A DNA stretch of 64,000 bases from Streptomyces sp. NBC_01445. Lineage in GTDB: Bacteria; Actinomycetota; Actinomycetes; Streptomycetales; Streptomycetaceae. Position numbers and translations under genes: made by a program. Shown here piece after piece: positions 17,320-25,583 of this stretch. The notes beneath the pieces were generated by a model. That model saw only the letters and a list, made by a program, of their open reading frames with translations. It was not told the DNA's origin and made no database searches. Every line of letters starts with the position of its first letter. Within the stretch, counting starts at the first letter, position 1. The stretch covers positions 186,001 to 250,000 of the forward strand of contig NZ_CP109486.1 in the NCBI RefSeq assembly GCF_035918235.1. The letters run 5' to 3'.

Positions 17320-17756
17320 GAACTGCTACACCATCTGCCGGCCCTGGTACTGCGCCGGCCTTCTGTGTCCGCTGACCCGACCTGGGAGTTGTCGGGAATG
17401 CGGGGATCGCGGTTGCTTGACCGGAGACCACCTCACTATCGATGTCCTGCGGTACCCGGGCTCAACACTCCACCCGGGCGATCCTGATGGCGCTCAACTC
17501 CTCCGTTCTTCCCTCTTGATCAACTACTTACCAAACGGGAACTGCGGAACTGCGTACTGCTGGTACTACGAACTGCTCGTGGCCTCGAACAGCGCCACTC
17601 TTCGGCAGCCAGCCCCGTCGCCCGTCCTGCATCTGCTCTGGCTTAGAACCCCACTGCCGAACCTCCCGGCACGCGCGCCCGCAGCTGACGCCTTCACCGA
17701 GGTACTGCTCACTGACTTCACTGCTGAGTACTGCGAACTGCACTTACGGGTACTGC
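17320..17756. repeat. Cluster of ten G(A/T)ACTGC heptamers
   Basis: Exact GAACTGC or GTACTGC copies begin at 17320, 17347, 17539, 17547, 17554, 17570, 17702, 17728, 17735 and 17750 (GCAGTWC on the minus strand). Further near-copies occur around 17773 and 17861. Spacing is irregular, with tight groups at 17539-17576 and 17702-17756. A rightward open frame covers the region but its product is low-complexity and unlike any family I know, so I treat it as non-coding leader or regulatory DNA. Confidence 0.5.
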
Positions 17757-18405
17757 CACGGCGGCCCCTGATTACTGCGAGCCGCCCGGTCCGGTCGCCA
17801 GTCCCGTCGCCGTCCTGCAACAACCCTGGCTTCGAAACTCCGCCACCGCACCGTCCTGCCAACTGCAACTGCATGTACTACTGACCGGCAGTTCGTCTCT
17901 GCCAGGCCCTGCTCGATCTCGGCTACGAGAGAAACCATAGCCACACCGCCACCCAATGTCTACTCCGGTCAACATAGATTTCTGCGTGGTCGACGGTGAG
18001 ATATTCGGCATCGAACAGCAGAGGGGCGAGAGCAAGGCCCGCCACCTGCACTGACGACCAAGTCCGTCGCGCCGAGGGCTGCACTGCCGGCCCCACGGCC
18101 ATGAGGGCCGGTTGGGAGGTGACCCCACCCCCAGGTGTTGGATCATGAAGCACTGCCAGGCGGGAGCCCGAGGCGGACGCGGTCGCGGTGCGCCGACCAG
18201 TGACGGCCAGGCAGGCCCTGGCCGATCCGGGAGCAATCCGCAGACACGGTGCGACTGGGCATGGGCCAGCGCGTCAGGCTGGCCGGCGCCGCCGGGCGGA
18301 GGTATCCACCCAGCTACGCCGACGTCGTCCCGCTGCTCCCCCACCGTTCAAACAGCGCTGAGCCGCCACAGCAGTCCCCGCGCATTTCCCCTGGACCTGG
18401 CATGG
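17757..18405. other. Intergenic region, no supported gene
   Basis: About 650 bp between the heptamer cluster and the DUF2267 genes. A leftward frame near 17923-18050 reads LLFDAEYLTVDHAEIYVDRS and may be a gene relic, but it lacks a good start and family match. No RNA gene or clear terminator was seen. Confidence 0.35.
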
Positions 18406-18801
18406 TCATGCGGCTTGGGTGAGTTCTGCCTGACCGAACAGCAGGGCGTATCCGGGCGGAAGCTGGGTGAGGATGCGGCCCAGGAGAACGGCGCCGGCCA
18501 GGTGGCCGACGACAGCGAGGACGGCTCCGGTGTCCCAGCGGGCGGTCGCGGGGGTGGCCGCTGTGCGGGTGGCCAGGTCCTTGACGAAGCCCCAGCCGGT
18601 GAGTGGCTGACAGTCGGGGATCTGGCTTGCGAAGACGTGTGCGGCCTCTGAGGGGAGGCAGGCGGCGAGGTCGACGCGTTCGTTGCCGGTGAGCTGGCGG
18701 CCCAGGGCCGCCAGCACGGTGCGCGTGACGTCTTCGGCCCGCTCCCGGGTGGGATACGCGCCTTCGTAGCGGATTCTTTCCACCATCTGCTGAAACGTCA
18801 T
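18406..18801 (-). CDS. DUF2267 domain protein (second of a pair)
   Basis: A 131-residue protein beginning MTFQQMVERIRYEGAY, with helices EDVTRTVLAALGRQLTGNE and DLAACLPSEAAHVF, ending in QLPPGYALLFGQAE. This is the DUF2267 layout and aligns end to end with the upstream paralogue at 18946-19344. ATG 18801 was chosen by that alignment although no clear ribosome-binding site precedes it; ATG 18840 is an alternative. Function is unknown, but such proteins often neighbour Hsp20 and stress genes in actinobacteria, as here. Confidence 0.75.
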   Translation of the reverse strand: MTFQQMVERIRYEGAYPTRERAEDVTRTVLAALGRQLTGNERVDLAACLPSEAAHVFASQIPDCQPLTGWGFVKDLATRTAATPATARWDTGAVLAVVGHLAGAVLLGRILTQLPPGYALLFGQAELTQAA

Positions 18802-18879
18802 GCCGGGCCGGGCAGCGGTCGATTCACGCAGCGGAAGCATCGGAGGTGGTTGCCTTTCTCGTTCAAGGGCGTTTTAGCC

Positions 18880-18910
18880 GGCAGGGTGGGCCAACGTTGG
18901 CTGGCCTGCC
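18880..18910 (-). terminator. Hairpin between the two DUF2267 genes
   Basis: An imperfect inverted repeat (GGCAGG ... GCCAAC-GTTGGC ... CCTGCC) about 36 bases after the stop of the upstream DUF2267 gene. It may terminate or partly attenuate transcription into the second copy. Confidence 0.4.
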
Positions 18911-18945
18911 CCGCTAATTTGTGTGAGCGGCGCACGCTCACGGGC

Positions 18946-19344
18946 TTAGGTGGGTTCGGGATGGCCGAAGAGGAGGTCGTATCCCGGGGGCAGTTGGAGC
19001 AGGATGCGGTCGGTGAGGTCCTCGCCGGCCGCATCGGCGGTCACGCTCAGTACGGCGCTGACGTCCCAGGTCGCGGTCTGCTCGGTGGCTCCCTCGATCC
19101 ACGCCGCAGTCGCTCGCACAAACCGCTCGGGCGAGAGCGGCTCGGTGGCCTGCAGCGGGTTGAGAAGGATCACGGCGAAGGTCTCCGGGAGGCGGGCAGC
19201 CAGCTCGGCCCGGACTTCACCCACCAGATGCGCGCCCAGCAGCGCCAGAACGGTGCGTGCGGAGCGTTCGGCTTCCTGGGGGGTGGCGTACTTACCGCTT
19301 TCCTGCACGTGGCCGAGGAATGCTTCCCATCGCATGGCCACCAC
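18946..19344 (-). CDS. DUF2267 domain protein (first of a pair)
   Basis: A 132-residue protein. GTG 19344 has GGAG 5 bases upstream, with an ATG two codons later as an alternative. The product starts MRWEAFLGHVQESGKYATPQ, has DUF2267-type helices (AERSARTVLALLGAHLVGE) and ends LLQLPPGYDLLFGHPEPT. It is a diverged paralogue of 18406-18801. It lies just downstream of hsp20 but is separated from it by a likely terminator. Confidence 0.8.
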   Translation of the reverse strand: MVAMRWEAFLGHVQESGKYATPQEAERSARTVLALLGAHLVGEVRAELAARLPETFAVILLNPLQATEPLSPERFVRATAAWIEGATEQTATWDVSAVLSVTADAAGEDLTDRILLQLPPGYDLLFGHPEPT

Positions 19345-19378
19345 TTCTCCTTCTGCATCGTTGCGCGAAGGACGGAGT

Positions 19379-19422
19379 GCGGAGGACGGGGCTGAAAGGA
19401 GAGGTCGAGGCCCGTCCTCCGC
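19379..19422 (-). terminator. Terminator of the hsp20 gene
   Basis: A perfect 12-bp stem (GCGGAGGACGGG with CCCGTCCTCCGC) enclosing 20 bases, 27 bases after the hsp20 stop codon. Confidence 0.6.
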
Positions 19423-19448
19423 CGTAGGTGCGGTCGGGAGCTGGCTCC

Positions 19449-19883
19449 TCAGCCGCTGATCTGCCTGTGGTCGGACTCCCCGCCGATTGCGATCTTGCGA
19501 GGCTTGGCGCGCTCGGCGATCGGGATGCGCAGTGTCAGCACCCCTGCTTCGTAGTCGGCGGTGATGCGCTCGGTGTCCAGGGTGTCGGCCAGCACCAGCT
19601 GCCGGGAGAAGACGCCCAGAGGCCGCTCCGAGAGCTCCATCTGCACGTCGTCCGCCTTCGCGGCCGGGCGGCGCTCGGCCCTGACGGTGAGCATGTTCCG
19701 CTCGACGTCGATGTCGATCGCATCCTTGGCGACACCGGGCAGGTCGAGGGCGATCACGTACTCCTCGCCCTCGCGGTAGGCGTCCATCGGCATCGCCGAG
19801 GGCCTGGACCAGGTGCCGGTCACCCCCGTCAACTGCTGGGCGAGCCGGTCGAGTTCGCGGAACGGGTCAGTGCGCATCAACAT
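19449..19883 (-). CDS. hsp18: Small heat-shock protein, Hsp20/Hsp18 type
   Basis: A 144-residue alpha-crystallin-type chaperone that holds unfolding proteins during heat stress. Its N-terminal arm is MLMRTDPFRELDRLAQQL. The alpha-crystallin domain runs from about residue 37 to 130 (MDAYREGEEYVIALDLPGV ... YEAGVLTLRIPIAE), with the usual C-terminal I-x-I-like tail (RKIAIGG). ATG 19883 is preceded by GGAGG at 9 bases; upstream ATGs lack this. It diverges from a RheA-like gene across a perfect RheA-type operator, so it is expected to be repressed at normal temperature. Confidence 0.92.
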   Translation of the reverse strand: MLMRTDPFRELDRLAQQLTGVTGTWSRPSAMPMDAYREGEEYVIALDLPGVAKDAIDIDVERNMLTVRAERRPAAKADDVQMELSERPLGVFSRQLVLADTLDTERITADYEAGVLTLRIPIAERAKPRKIAIGGESDHRQISG

Positions 19884-19947
19884 CACGAAACACCTCCACA
19901 GGTCTGGCAGAAACTGCCAATGCGCTTCACCTGACACCGTTGTAACA

Positions 19948-19966
19948 TGTCATCCAACCGATGACA
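19948..19966. promoter_or_regulatory. RheA-type heat-shock operator
   Basis: A perfect inverted repeat TGTCATC-N5-GATGACA between hsp18 and the divergent regulator gene. The same repeat is the reported target of RheA, the thermosensor repressor of hsp18 in Streptomyces albus. It lies 65 bases upstream of the hsp18 start. Confidence 0.85.
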
Positions 19967-19973
19967 AGCGAAA

Positions 19974-19992
19974 CGTCATCCAAAGGGTGACG
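19974..19992. promoter_or_regulatory. Second, imperfect RheA-like operator
   Basis: CGTCATCC-AAA-GGGTGACG is an inverted repeat with one mismatch and shares the GTCATC/TGAC half-site of the main operator. It lies 18 bases before the start of the RheA-like gene and may serve autoregulation. Confidence 0.5.
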
Positions 19993-20009
19993 CGCCTGAG
20001 AGGATCTCC

Positions 20010-20636
20010 ATGGCCGCTTCTCCCAAGCGCCGTGCCCCCACCTCGTTCCCCGCCGCCGCGGCAGCGCTGAGCACCATCGACGACGCCGTCCGCGCCGCCC
20101 AGACCGGCCAACACCCGCAGGACGGGCAAGCCAGTGGGGACCAGGCCCTGGCCGCGCTCCTCCTCCTGCGTGAACTGCGCGAACAGCTCGCGGAATGGGA
20201 ACCTGGCCTGATCGAGGCAGCCCGCGCCGCCGGCACCAGCTGGGCCGACCTCGCCCACCCCCTGGGCGTCGCCAGCCGCCAGGCCGCGGAGCGACGCTAC
20301 CTGCGCGTACGCCCCGGAGCCCCCGGCACCACCAGAGAACAACGCGTACAAGCCACCCGCAGCGACCGCGCCGCCCACCGCACTCTCACCGCCTGGGCCC
20401 GGACCAACGCCGCCGACCTGCGACAGCTCGCCGGCCAGATCACCGCCCTCACCGACCTCCCCACCCAGGCCCAGCCGCCGCTGGCCCGCCTCACCGAAGC
20501 CCTCGCCGACAACGACGCCGCCCACCTCATCAACCCACTCGCCGACACCCACATCCACCTCAAGGCCGGCCACCCCGAACTGGCAGCACGCATCGAAGCA
20601 CTCACGCGCCGCACCGGCCGCAGCGACGACCGTTAG
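20010..20636 (+). CDS. rheA: RheA-like HSP18 transcriptional regulator
   Basis: A 208-residue cytoplasmic protein starting at ATG 20010 with GAGAGGA upstream. An Ala-rich N-terminus is followed by LLLRELREQLAEWEPGLI and a helix-turn-helix-like WADLAHPLGVASRQAAERRY near residues 70-95. This matches proteins annotated as HSP18 regulator (RheA) in Streptomyces as I recall them. The divergent hsp18 gene and the TGTCATC-N5-GATGACA operator between them support the call. In S. albus, RheA represses hsp18 and loses DNA binding on heating. Confidence 0.75.
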   Translation: MAASPKRRAPTSFPAAAAALSTIDDAVRAAQTGQHPQDGQASGDQALAALLLLRELREQLAEWEPGLIEAARAAGTSWADLAHPLGVASRQAAERRYLRVRPGAPGTTREQRVQATRSDRAAHRTLTAWARTNAADLRQLAGQITALTDLPTQAQPPLARLTEALADNDAAHLINPLADTHIHLKAGHPELAARIEALTRRTGRSDDR

Positions 20637-20782
20637 CCAAAAGCGCGCCGGCAAGGGAAATCGCAGACCGCGCCGTGAACGCGAGACCATGCCAGCAGGC
20701 GACGCTCGCGGGCGCCCGGGTCAAGGACGACAGTTGGGCTCCTGAACTTCCGGCTTGTTGCGGCAACACCCGTCGGCCTGAG

Positions 20783-21754
20783 TCAGAACCAGGAGGGTCC
20801 GGCGTTGACGTACGGGTTCTCCAGGGACGCCGCCTCCTCGTCGGTCAGCTCGAGCGTGAGTGCGTCCACGGCCTGCTGAAGGTGGTGGGAATTGGTAGCG
20901 CCCACGATGGGGGCGGAGATCAGCGGGTTACGCCGCACCCAGGCGAGGGCGATCTGGGCCATGGGCACGCCGCGGGTTTCGGCGAGTTGCTGTACGGCAT
21001 TGATGACGGGTTCGTCGTGCGGATTGTCGAAGGACTGCACGACGTGGTCGGTGGTGGAGCGGGTGCTCTGCTCGCCGACGGGGCGCGCGAGACGCCCCTT
21101 GCCATTCGGGGAGTACGGCACAAGTCCCACGCCCATGTCGCCGCACATGGCCATCAGTTCGGGCTCGTCCTGGCGGCGCAGCAGGTTGTACTGGTTCTGC
21201 ATGGACACGAAGCGGGTCCACCCGCCGAGGTCGGCGGCGTGCTGAAGTTTGGCGAACTGCCAGCCGTACATCGAGGAGACGCCGAGGTAGCGGACCTTGC
21301 CAGCCTTGACGACGTCGTGCAGGGCCTCCATCGTCTCCTCGACCGGTGTCTCGTCGTCGAAGCGGTGGACCTGGTACAGGTCGATGTAGTCCGTGCCAAG
21401 GCGGGTCAGGGAGGCGTCGACCTTTTCCAGGATCGCCTTACGGGACGGGCCCTCGCCGCCGGGGCCGTCGTGCATCTTGCCGCGGACTTTCGTGGCCAGG
21501 ACGATGTCCTCGCGGCGGGAGTACTCGCGGATGGCGCGGCCGACGATCTCCTCGGAGGTGCCGGCCTGGTAGACGTTGGCGGTGTCCCAGAAGGTGAGGC
21601 CCAGCTCGACGGCCTGCCGGAAGAACGGCGCGGCCTTGTCCTCGGTCAGCGCCCAGGGATGGGCGCCGGGAACGGTCGGGTCGCCGTAGCTCATGCAGCC
21701 CAGGGCGAGCTGGCTCACCTTCAGACCGGTGGTACCGAGGCGGACGTATTGCAT
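20783..21754 (-). CDS. Aldo/keto reductase
   Basis: A 323-residue NADPH-dependent oxidoreductase of the AKR superfamily (YajO/YghZ-like). It begins MQYVRLGTTGLKVSQLALG. The catalytic tetrad is seen as Asp in FWDTANVY, the following Tyr, Lys in LATKVRG and His in LYQVHRFD. The C-terminal cofactor region has PIVGATNSHHLQQAVDAL. ATG 21754 was chosen for its AGGAG site at 7 bases; the ATG two codons earlier is too close. The substrate is unknown. A truncated SDR gene lies just upstream in the same direction and could once have shared an operon. Confidence 0.88.
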   Translation of the reverse strand: MQYVRLGTTGLKVSQLALGCMSYGDPTVPGAHPWALTEDKAAPFFRQAVELGLTFWDTANVYQAGTSEEIVGRAIREYSRREDIVLATKVRGKMHDGPGGEGPSRKAILEKVDASLTRLGTDYIDLYQVHRFDDETPVEETMEALHDVVKAGKVRYLGVSSMYGWQFAKLQHAADLGGWTRFVSMQNQYNLLRRQDEPELMAMCGDMGVGLVPYSPNGKGRLARPVGEQSTRSTTDHVVQSFDNPHDEPVINAVQQLAETRGVPMAQIALAWVRRNPLISAPIVGATNSHHLQQAVDALTLELTDEEAASLENPYVNAGPSWF

Positions 21755-21847
21755 GGTCATGCTCCTAGGAGGAATTGCTGCCTCACCGGGGCGCCCATCT
21801 CGGGGGCGCCCCACTCCAGACCGGCGTCGGTAAGGCCAGTGTTGTTG

Positions 21848-22310
21848 TCAGTGGGTGGTGTATCCGCCGTCGACGGGGAGCGCGACGCCGATGACGAAGC
21901 TGGCGGCCGGGCTGCACAGCCACAGGGCTGCGGCGGCTACCTCTTCGGCTTGGCCGAGGCGTCCGATGGGCTGCTGCTTCATGATCTCGGCCATAGCCTC
22001 GGCCTGGCCTTCGAGCATGTCGGCGACCATCGGGGTCTCGATCACGCCGGGGAAGATGGCGTTGATGCGGATTCCCTTGGGGGCGTATTCGACGGCGGCG
22101 CTCTTGGTCAGGCCGATCACGCCATGCTTGGAGGCGTGGTAAGCGGCGCGCTCGGGCAGGCCGACCAGCCCGCCCAGGGAAGAGCAGTTGACGATCGCGC
22201 CGGAGCCCTGGGTGCGCATCTGGCGCAGTTCATGCTTCTGCGCGGCCCACACGCCGCGCAGATTGACGGCGTTGACGCGGTCGAAGTTCTCGGCCGACTC
22301 ATCGGGTGCT
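21848..22310 (-). pseudogene. Short-chain dehydrogenase, N-terminally truncated
   Basis: The C-terminal two thirds of an SDR: FDRVNAVNLRGVWAAQKHEL, then IVNCSSLGGLVG with the catalytic Ser, Tyr and Lys in AAYHASKHGVIGLTKS, INAIFPGVIETPM, and VALPVDGGYTTH at the end. The Rossmann TGxxxGxG region is missing. An in-frame TGA stands near 22310, where the sequence switches to an unrelated rightward gene fragment. Loss of the cofactor site makes it inactive. Confidence 0.8.
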
Positions 22311-22494
22311 TTTCAAGGCCGATGCCGAGCGGATGCGCGAGGGCGTGAGGCCGTGGACGTTTGTCGCGAGCGGAGCCCCGTTCCACGAGGACCTCTTGGT
22401 GCGGACGGACGCGGCCTCGGTGGAGGCCTGTTTGGCGGTCTGCATTCCCCGATTGCGCGCATTCGGCCTGGTCATCCCGGAGTCTGGGGCATGA
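22306..22494 (+). pseudogene. C-terminal fragment of an unidentified protein, coupled to the aldolase gene
   Basis: A 62-codon frame (FKADAERMREGVRPWTF, ASGAPFHEDLLVRTDAASV) with strong coding bias that ends in ATGA overlapping the aldolase start at 22491. Its 5' end coincides with the break in the SDR gene. It therefore looks like the tail of a longer gene that once preceded the aldolase in an operon. I do not recognise the family. Confidence 0.5.
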
Positions 22495-23243
22495 GCGAGA
22501 GCCACGTGGACCGTCTGGCGAACGGCAACCCCCTCGTCGGCACCTTATGCACCATCCCGGACCCGAGCGTGGTGGAGATGGTGGCTTCCTCAGGGTTCGA
22601 CTTCGTGTGCATCGACACGGAGCACTCTCCCGTCGGCCGCGCGGGCGTGGAGTCCTTGGTTCGTGCCGTCGATGTCGCGGGCCGGCCCGCGCTAGTACGG
22701 GTCGCCGACAACCGCCCCGAGCTGATCGCCGCCGCGCTGGACAGCGGGGCGGCCGGGGTCGTCGTGCCCCGGATCGACACCGCGGCCGACGCGGAGCGGG
22801 CGGTGCGTGCCACGCGCTATCCGCCGCTGGGCGAACGCGGCGGTTACCCCGGGCGCGCGTCCTGGTTTAACCAGGACCTGGCCAGCTACATGGCCCGTGC
22901 CAACGACGATCTTCTGCTCGTGGCCCAGGTGGAGAACCCGGCCGCCCTCGGCCATGCGGAGGCCATCGCGGCGGTGCACGGCATCGACGCTCTCTACGCC
23001 GCTCCCGGTGACCTCTCGGTGGCGATCGGCGCCACAGGGCAGGCGCTGGAGTCCGCGCTGCGCTCGGTGGTGCGGGCGGCTCGGACACACCACCGCACGG
23101 CCGGTCTGTTCCAGCTGGATCCCGGCCGCATCGACCAGTGGCACGCCGATGGTGTCGGACTCTTCTTCCTGGCCGCCGACTCGCTGTTCCTGTCCGAAGC
23201 GGCCCGCGCTGCCGCCCGCTCGGCACTCAGCCTGCGCGGCTGA
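22491..23243 (+). CDS. HpcH/HpaI-type pyruvate aldolase
   Basis: A 250-residue class II (metal-dependent) aldolase of the HpcH/HpaI family, which cleaves 2-keto-hydroxy acids to pyruvate and an aldehyde. Visible motifs are GTLCTIPDPSVVEMVASSGF, FVCIDTEHSP with the catalytic His, an Arg-containing PALVRVADN, GAAGVVVPRIDTAADAE and the metal-site Glu in VAQVENPAAL. Length and order are normal. The start overlaps the preceding frame by ATGA, so translation is probably coupled. The pathway is unclear because the upstream gene is broken. Confidence 0.88.
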   Translation: MSESHVDRLANGNPLVGTLCTIPDPSVVEMVASSGFDFVCIDTEHSPVGRAGVESLVRAVDVAGRPALVRVADNRPELIAAALDSGAAGVVVPRIDTAADAERAVRATRYPPLGERGGYPGRASWFNQDLASYMARANDDLLLVAQVENPAALGHAEAIAAVHGIDALYAAPGDLSVAIGATGQALESALRSVVRAARTHHRTAGLFQLDPGRIDQWHADGVGLFFLAADSLFLSEAARAAARSALSLRG

Positions 23244-23312
23244 GTTGACATCAGCCACGGTGTACTCAGCGTCAACTCAGCCCAGGGCGGCTCGTACGCG
23301 GGCATGACGAAT

Positions 23313-23338
23313 CGCCCCCTCCCGCCCGAACGGGGGCG
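23313..23338. terminator. Hairpin between convergent genes
   Basis: CGCCCCC and GGGGGCG arms around an 11- to 12-base loop, 70 bases past the aldolase stop and also downstream of the leftward pseudogene. A second inverted repeat (CTGAGTTGAC with GTCAACTCAG) spans the aldolase stop at 23240-23280. Confidence 0.5.
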
Positions 23339-23425
23339 TTGCAGTTCGGGGCTCATGCGTACTGCTGGCGCTGCCGAAGACGGACGCGACGGCAAGGACG
23401 ACACGGTCCGCTGCGGCAGTGGTCG

Positions 23426-23942
23426 TCAGGGGCTTGCGGGGACCATCTCCGCAGTGCCCTGGGACCGCGCGGTCTTTCCTGCTTCGAGAGTGCAGGGATC
23501 GACGGCTGCGAGCGGTGAGCCGACTCGGTAGGGGCATTCGGGGTCGTCGAGCCGGTTGGGTCGATCATGCGGCAGCAAATGGAAGGTGCGGCGGGCGAAA
23601 GGGCCGCTGTCGGCGCTGCGCAGCGCTTTGGGGGTGAGGTTGGTGTAGCCGATGAGTCGGCCGTCGCGCTCGTAGCGCGGCTTGCCCTTGTGGGTGCTGA
23701 GCTTGTCGAGGGCCTGGCGGACGTAGTCGAGGTCGGCTCCAGCGCTCCCGGCGGGCCTCCAGCAGCATGGCGACGCCCGGGAAATCCGGCCACTTCGACG
23801 GGGGCCACCACGCACGCGAGACCACGCGCTGCGGGACGGACGCGAACGCCTCGAGCTCGTCGGCGACCAGGTGCAGGGCGCGCTCCAGGACCGCATCGAG
23901 CAGCCACTCGGGCACGATGGGGAGCTCGCCGAACTCGGACAT
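23426..23942 (-). pseudogene. Hypothetical protein broken by a frameshift
   Basis: The first part (MSEFGELPIVPEWLLDAVLE, then SRAWWPPSKWPDFPGVAMLL) is in one frame. After about 23745 the sequence continues in the neighbouring frame as LDYVRQALDKLSTHKGKPRY, RDGRLIGYTNLTPKALRS and HLLPHDRPNRLDDPECPY. Both parts have typical codon use and join smoothly with a one-base change. I do not know the family. Confidence 0.6.
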
Positions 23943-24184
23943 GGCACTCCCGTCCCTGAAGGGCGAAGCGGCTCTGCTTCGCCGTGCCGTGGTGTGCCAC
24001 CAGCGTCGTGCCGGGGACGAGTCCCCGGCAACGGCTCTTCCGCCGGGCGGAAGCCGGAGAATGTCGGAGGTCCCTAATCATTGACCTCCACAATTATTGC
24101 GCTCTACATTCCACGCATTCGCCGGCACTCCCCGGCGACACCCCCGCCCTCCCTCGGAACCCCCGCAGAACGGAGCGCCTCATC

Positions 24185-25549
24185 GTGCCTGCACCCTTGC
24201 CCCGTACCCTCGCCGCGCTCGGCGCCGCGCTGCTCCTCACCCTCGCGGCCCCGGCCGCCGCCGAGGCCGACATCGCGGAGGCCGCCCGGCACGTGACCGG
24301 AACCCTGGCCGATGACGCGACCTGGATCGCGGACGTCCCCGCCCACTGGAACGGAACCCTCGTCCTCTTCTCGCACGGCTTCGGCCCGACTGTCGCCCAA
24401 GACGCGCCCACCCCCGCGGTGCGCTCCCAACTCCTTGCCGAGGGTTACGCGTTGGCGGGCTCCTCCTACGATCCGCACGGCTCCATGTGGGCTCTGGAGA
24501 GCGCCGAGCGCGACCAGTTCGCCACGCTCGACGCGTTCGCCGCCGCGGTGGCCCGCCCGGCGCGCACCCTCTCCGTGGGGCAGTCGATGGGTGGCCTGGT
24601 CAACGCCCGGATCGCCCGCGACGGCGGTGGCCGCGTCGACGGAGCGCTCGGCATGTGCGGCCTGGTCGCCGGCGGCACCGACCTCGACACCTATCAGCTC
24701 AACACGGAGTACACGCTCGCCAGGCTGCTGCTGCCCGGGCAGGAGGTCCGGCTCACCGGGTTCGCCGACGCGGCCGAGGCGTCGGCCACCGCGGACCGGC
24801 TCACCGCGGCCGTGACGTCCGCGCAGGGCACGGCGGAGGGCCGGGCCCGCATCGCGCTCGCCGCCGCATACCTCAACCTGCCCGCCTGGTCGTCCGGCGC
24901 GAAGCCCCCTGCACCGCACGATGCGGTGGCGCAGGAGGAGCAGCAATACGCGTGGTTGGCCCAGGGCCTGCTGACGTTCATCGAGGGCGGCCGGTACGCG
25001 ATGGAGCAGTCGGTGGGCGGCAACAACTCGGGGAACGCCGGCACCGACTACGCCGCCCTGCTGGCCCGCTCCGAACACGCCCCACAGGTACGGGAGTTGT
25101 ATCGCGCCGCGGGGATCGACCTGCGCACCGACCTCGACGTGCTCGCGGCAGGGCCCCGGACGGTGGCCGATCCGGCCGCGGTGGCCGCCGCGCGGCGCAC
25201 CTCGTCGGCGGGGCAGGGCCTCGGTGTACCGCTGCTCGACGTGCACACCGTCGCCGACAACCTCGTACCCGTGGAGCAGGAGAACGCGTTCGCGGACCGG
25301 GTGAGGGCGGGCGGGGACGGGGCCCTGCTGCGGCAGGCGTACGTCGCGCGCCCCGGGCACTGCACCTTCACTACCGCGGAGACCGTCGCCGCGGTGCACG
25401 CGATCGACCGCAGGGTCGCCCTCGGACGCTGGGACGGCGCCGAGCGGCCCGCGGCCCTGCAGCATGCCGCGCTCGGACTGCACCTGGGAGACGCCGCGTA
25501 TGTCCCGTACCGGCCGGGCGAGTTGAACGGCGCGGCCCGCTCCCACTGA
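24185..25549 (+). CDS. Secreted alpha/beta hydrolase
   Basis: A 454-residue exported hydrolase. GTG 24185 starts a Sec signal peptide (PRTLAALGAALLLTLAAPAA, cleaved near AAAEA). The fold is marked by WNGTLVLFSHGFGPT (oxyanion region), the nucleophile Ser in SVGQSMGGLVNARI, an acidic strand LLDVHTVADNLVP and the catalytic His in RPGHCTFTTAE. This resembles secreted peptidase/esterase-like hydrolases of actinobacteria. The substrate is not evident. It is followed 34 bp later by an MFS transporter gene in the same direction, suggesting an operon. Confidence 0.82.
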   Translation: MPAPLPRTLAALGAALLLTLAAPAAAEADIAEAARHVTGTLADDATWIADVPAHWNGTLVLFSHGFGPTVAQDAPTPAVRSQLLAEGYALAGSSYDPHGSMWALESAERDQFATLDAFAAAVARPARTLSVGQSMGGLVNARIARDGGGRVDGALGMCGLVAGGTDLDTYQLNTEYTLARLLLPGQEVRLTGFADAAEASATADRLTAAVTSAQGTAEGRARIALAAAYLNLPAWSSGAKPPAPHDAVAQEEQQYAWLAQGLLTFIEGGRYAMEQSVGGNNSGNAGTDYAALLARSEHAPQVRELYRAAGIDLRTDLDVLAAGPRTVADPAAVAAARRTSSAGQGLGVPLLDVHTVADNLVPVEQENAFADRVRAGGDGALLRQAYVARPGHCTFTTAETVAAVHAIDRRVALGRWDGAERPAALQHAALGLHLGDAAYVPYRPGELNGAARSH

Positions 25550-25583
25550 ACCGTTCCCCGAACCTTCGACCAAGGGATATCCC

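Noticed and set aside
17320..17756. CRISPR array
   Set aside because: The repeated unit is only 7 bases with irregular spacing and there are no cas genes nearby.
17240..17884. 214-residue rightward frame across the heptamer cluster
   Set aside because: The product is rich in Cys, Pro and Leu without a recognisable domain, the start lies inside the MerR-type gene, and codon bias is poor. It is treated as non-coding.
20195..22348. 717-residue rightward open frame
   Set aside because: It runs over rheA in another phase and antisense to the aldo/keto reductase and SDR genes. The product is low-complexity.
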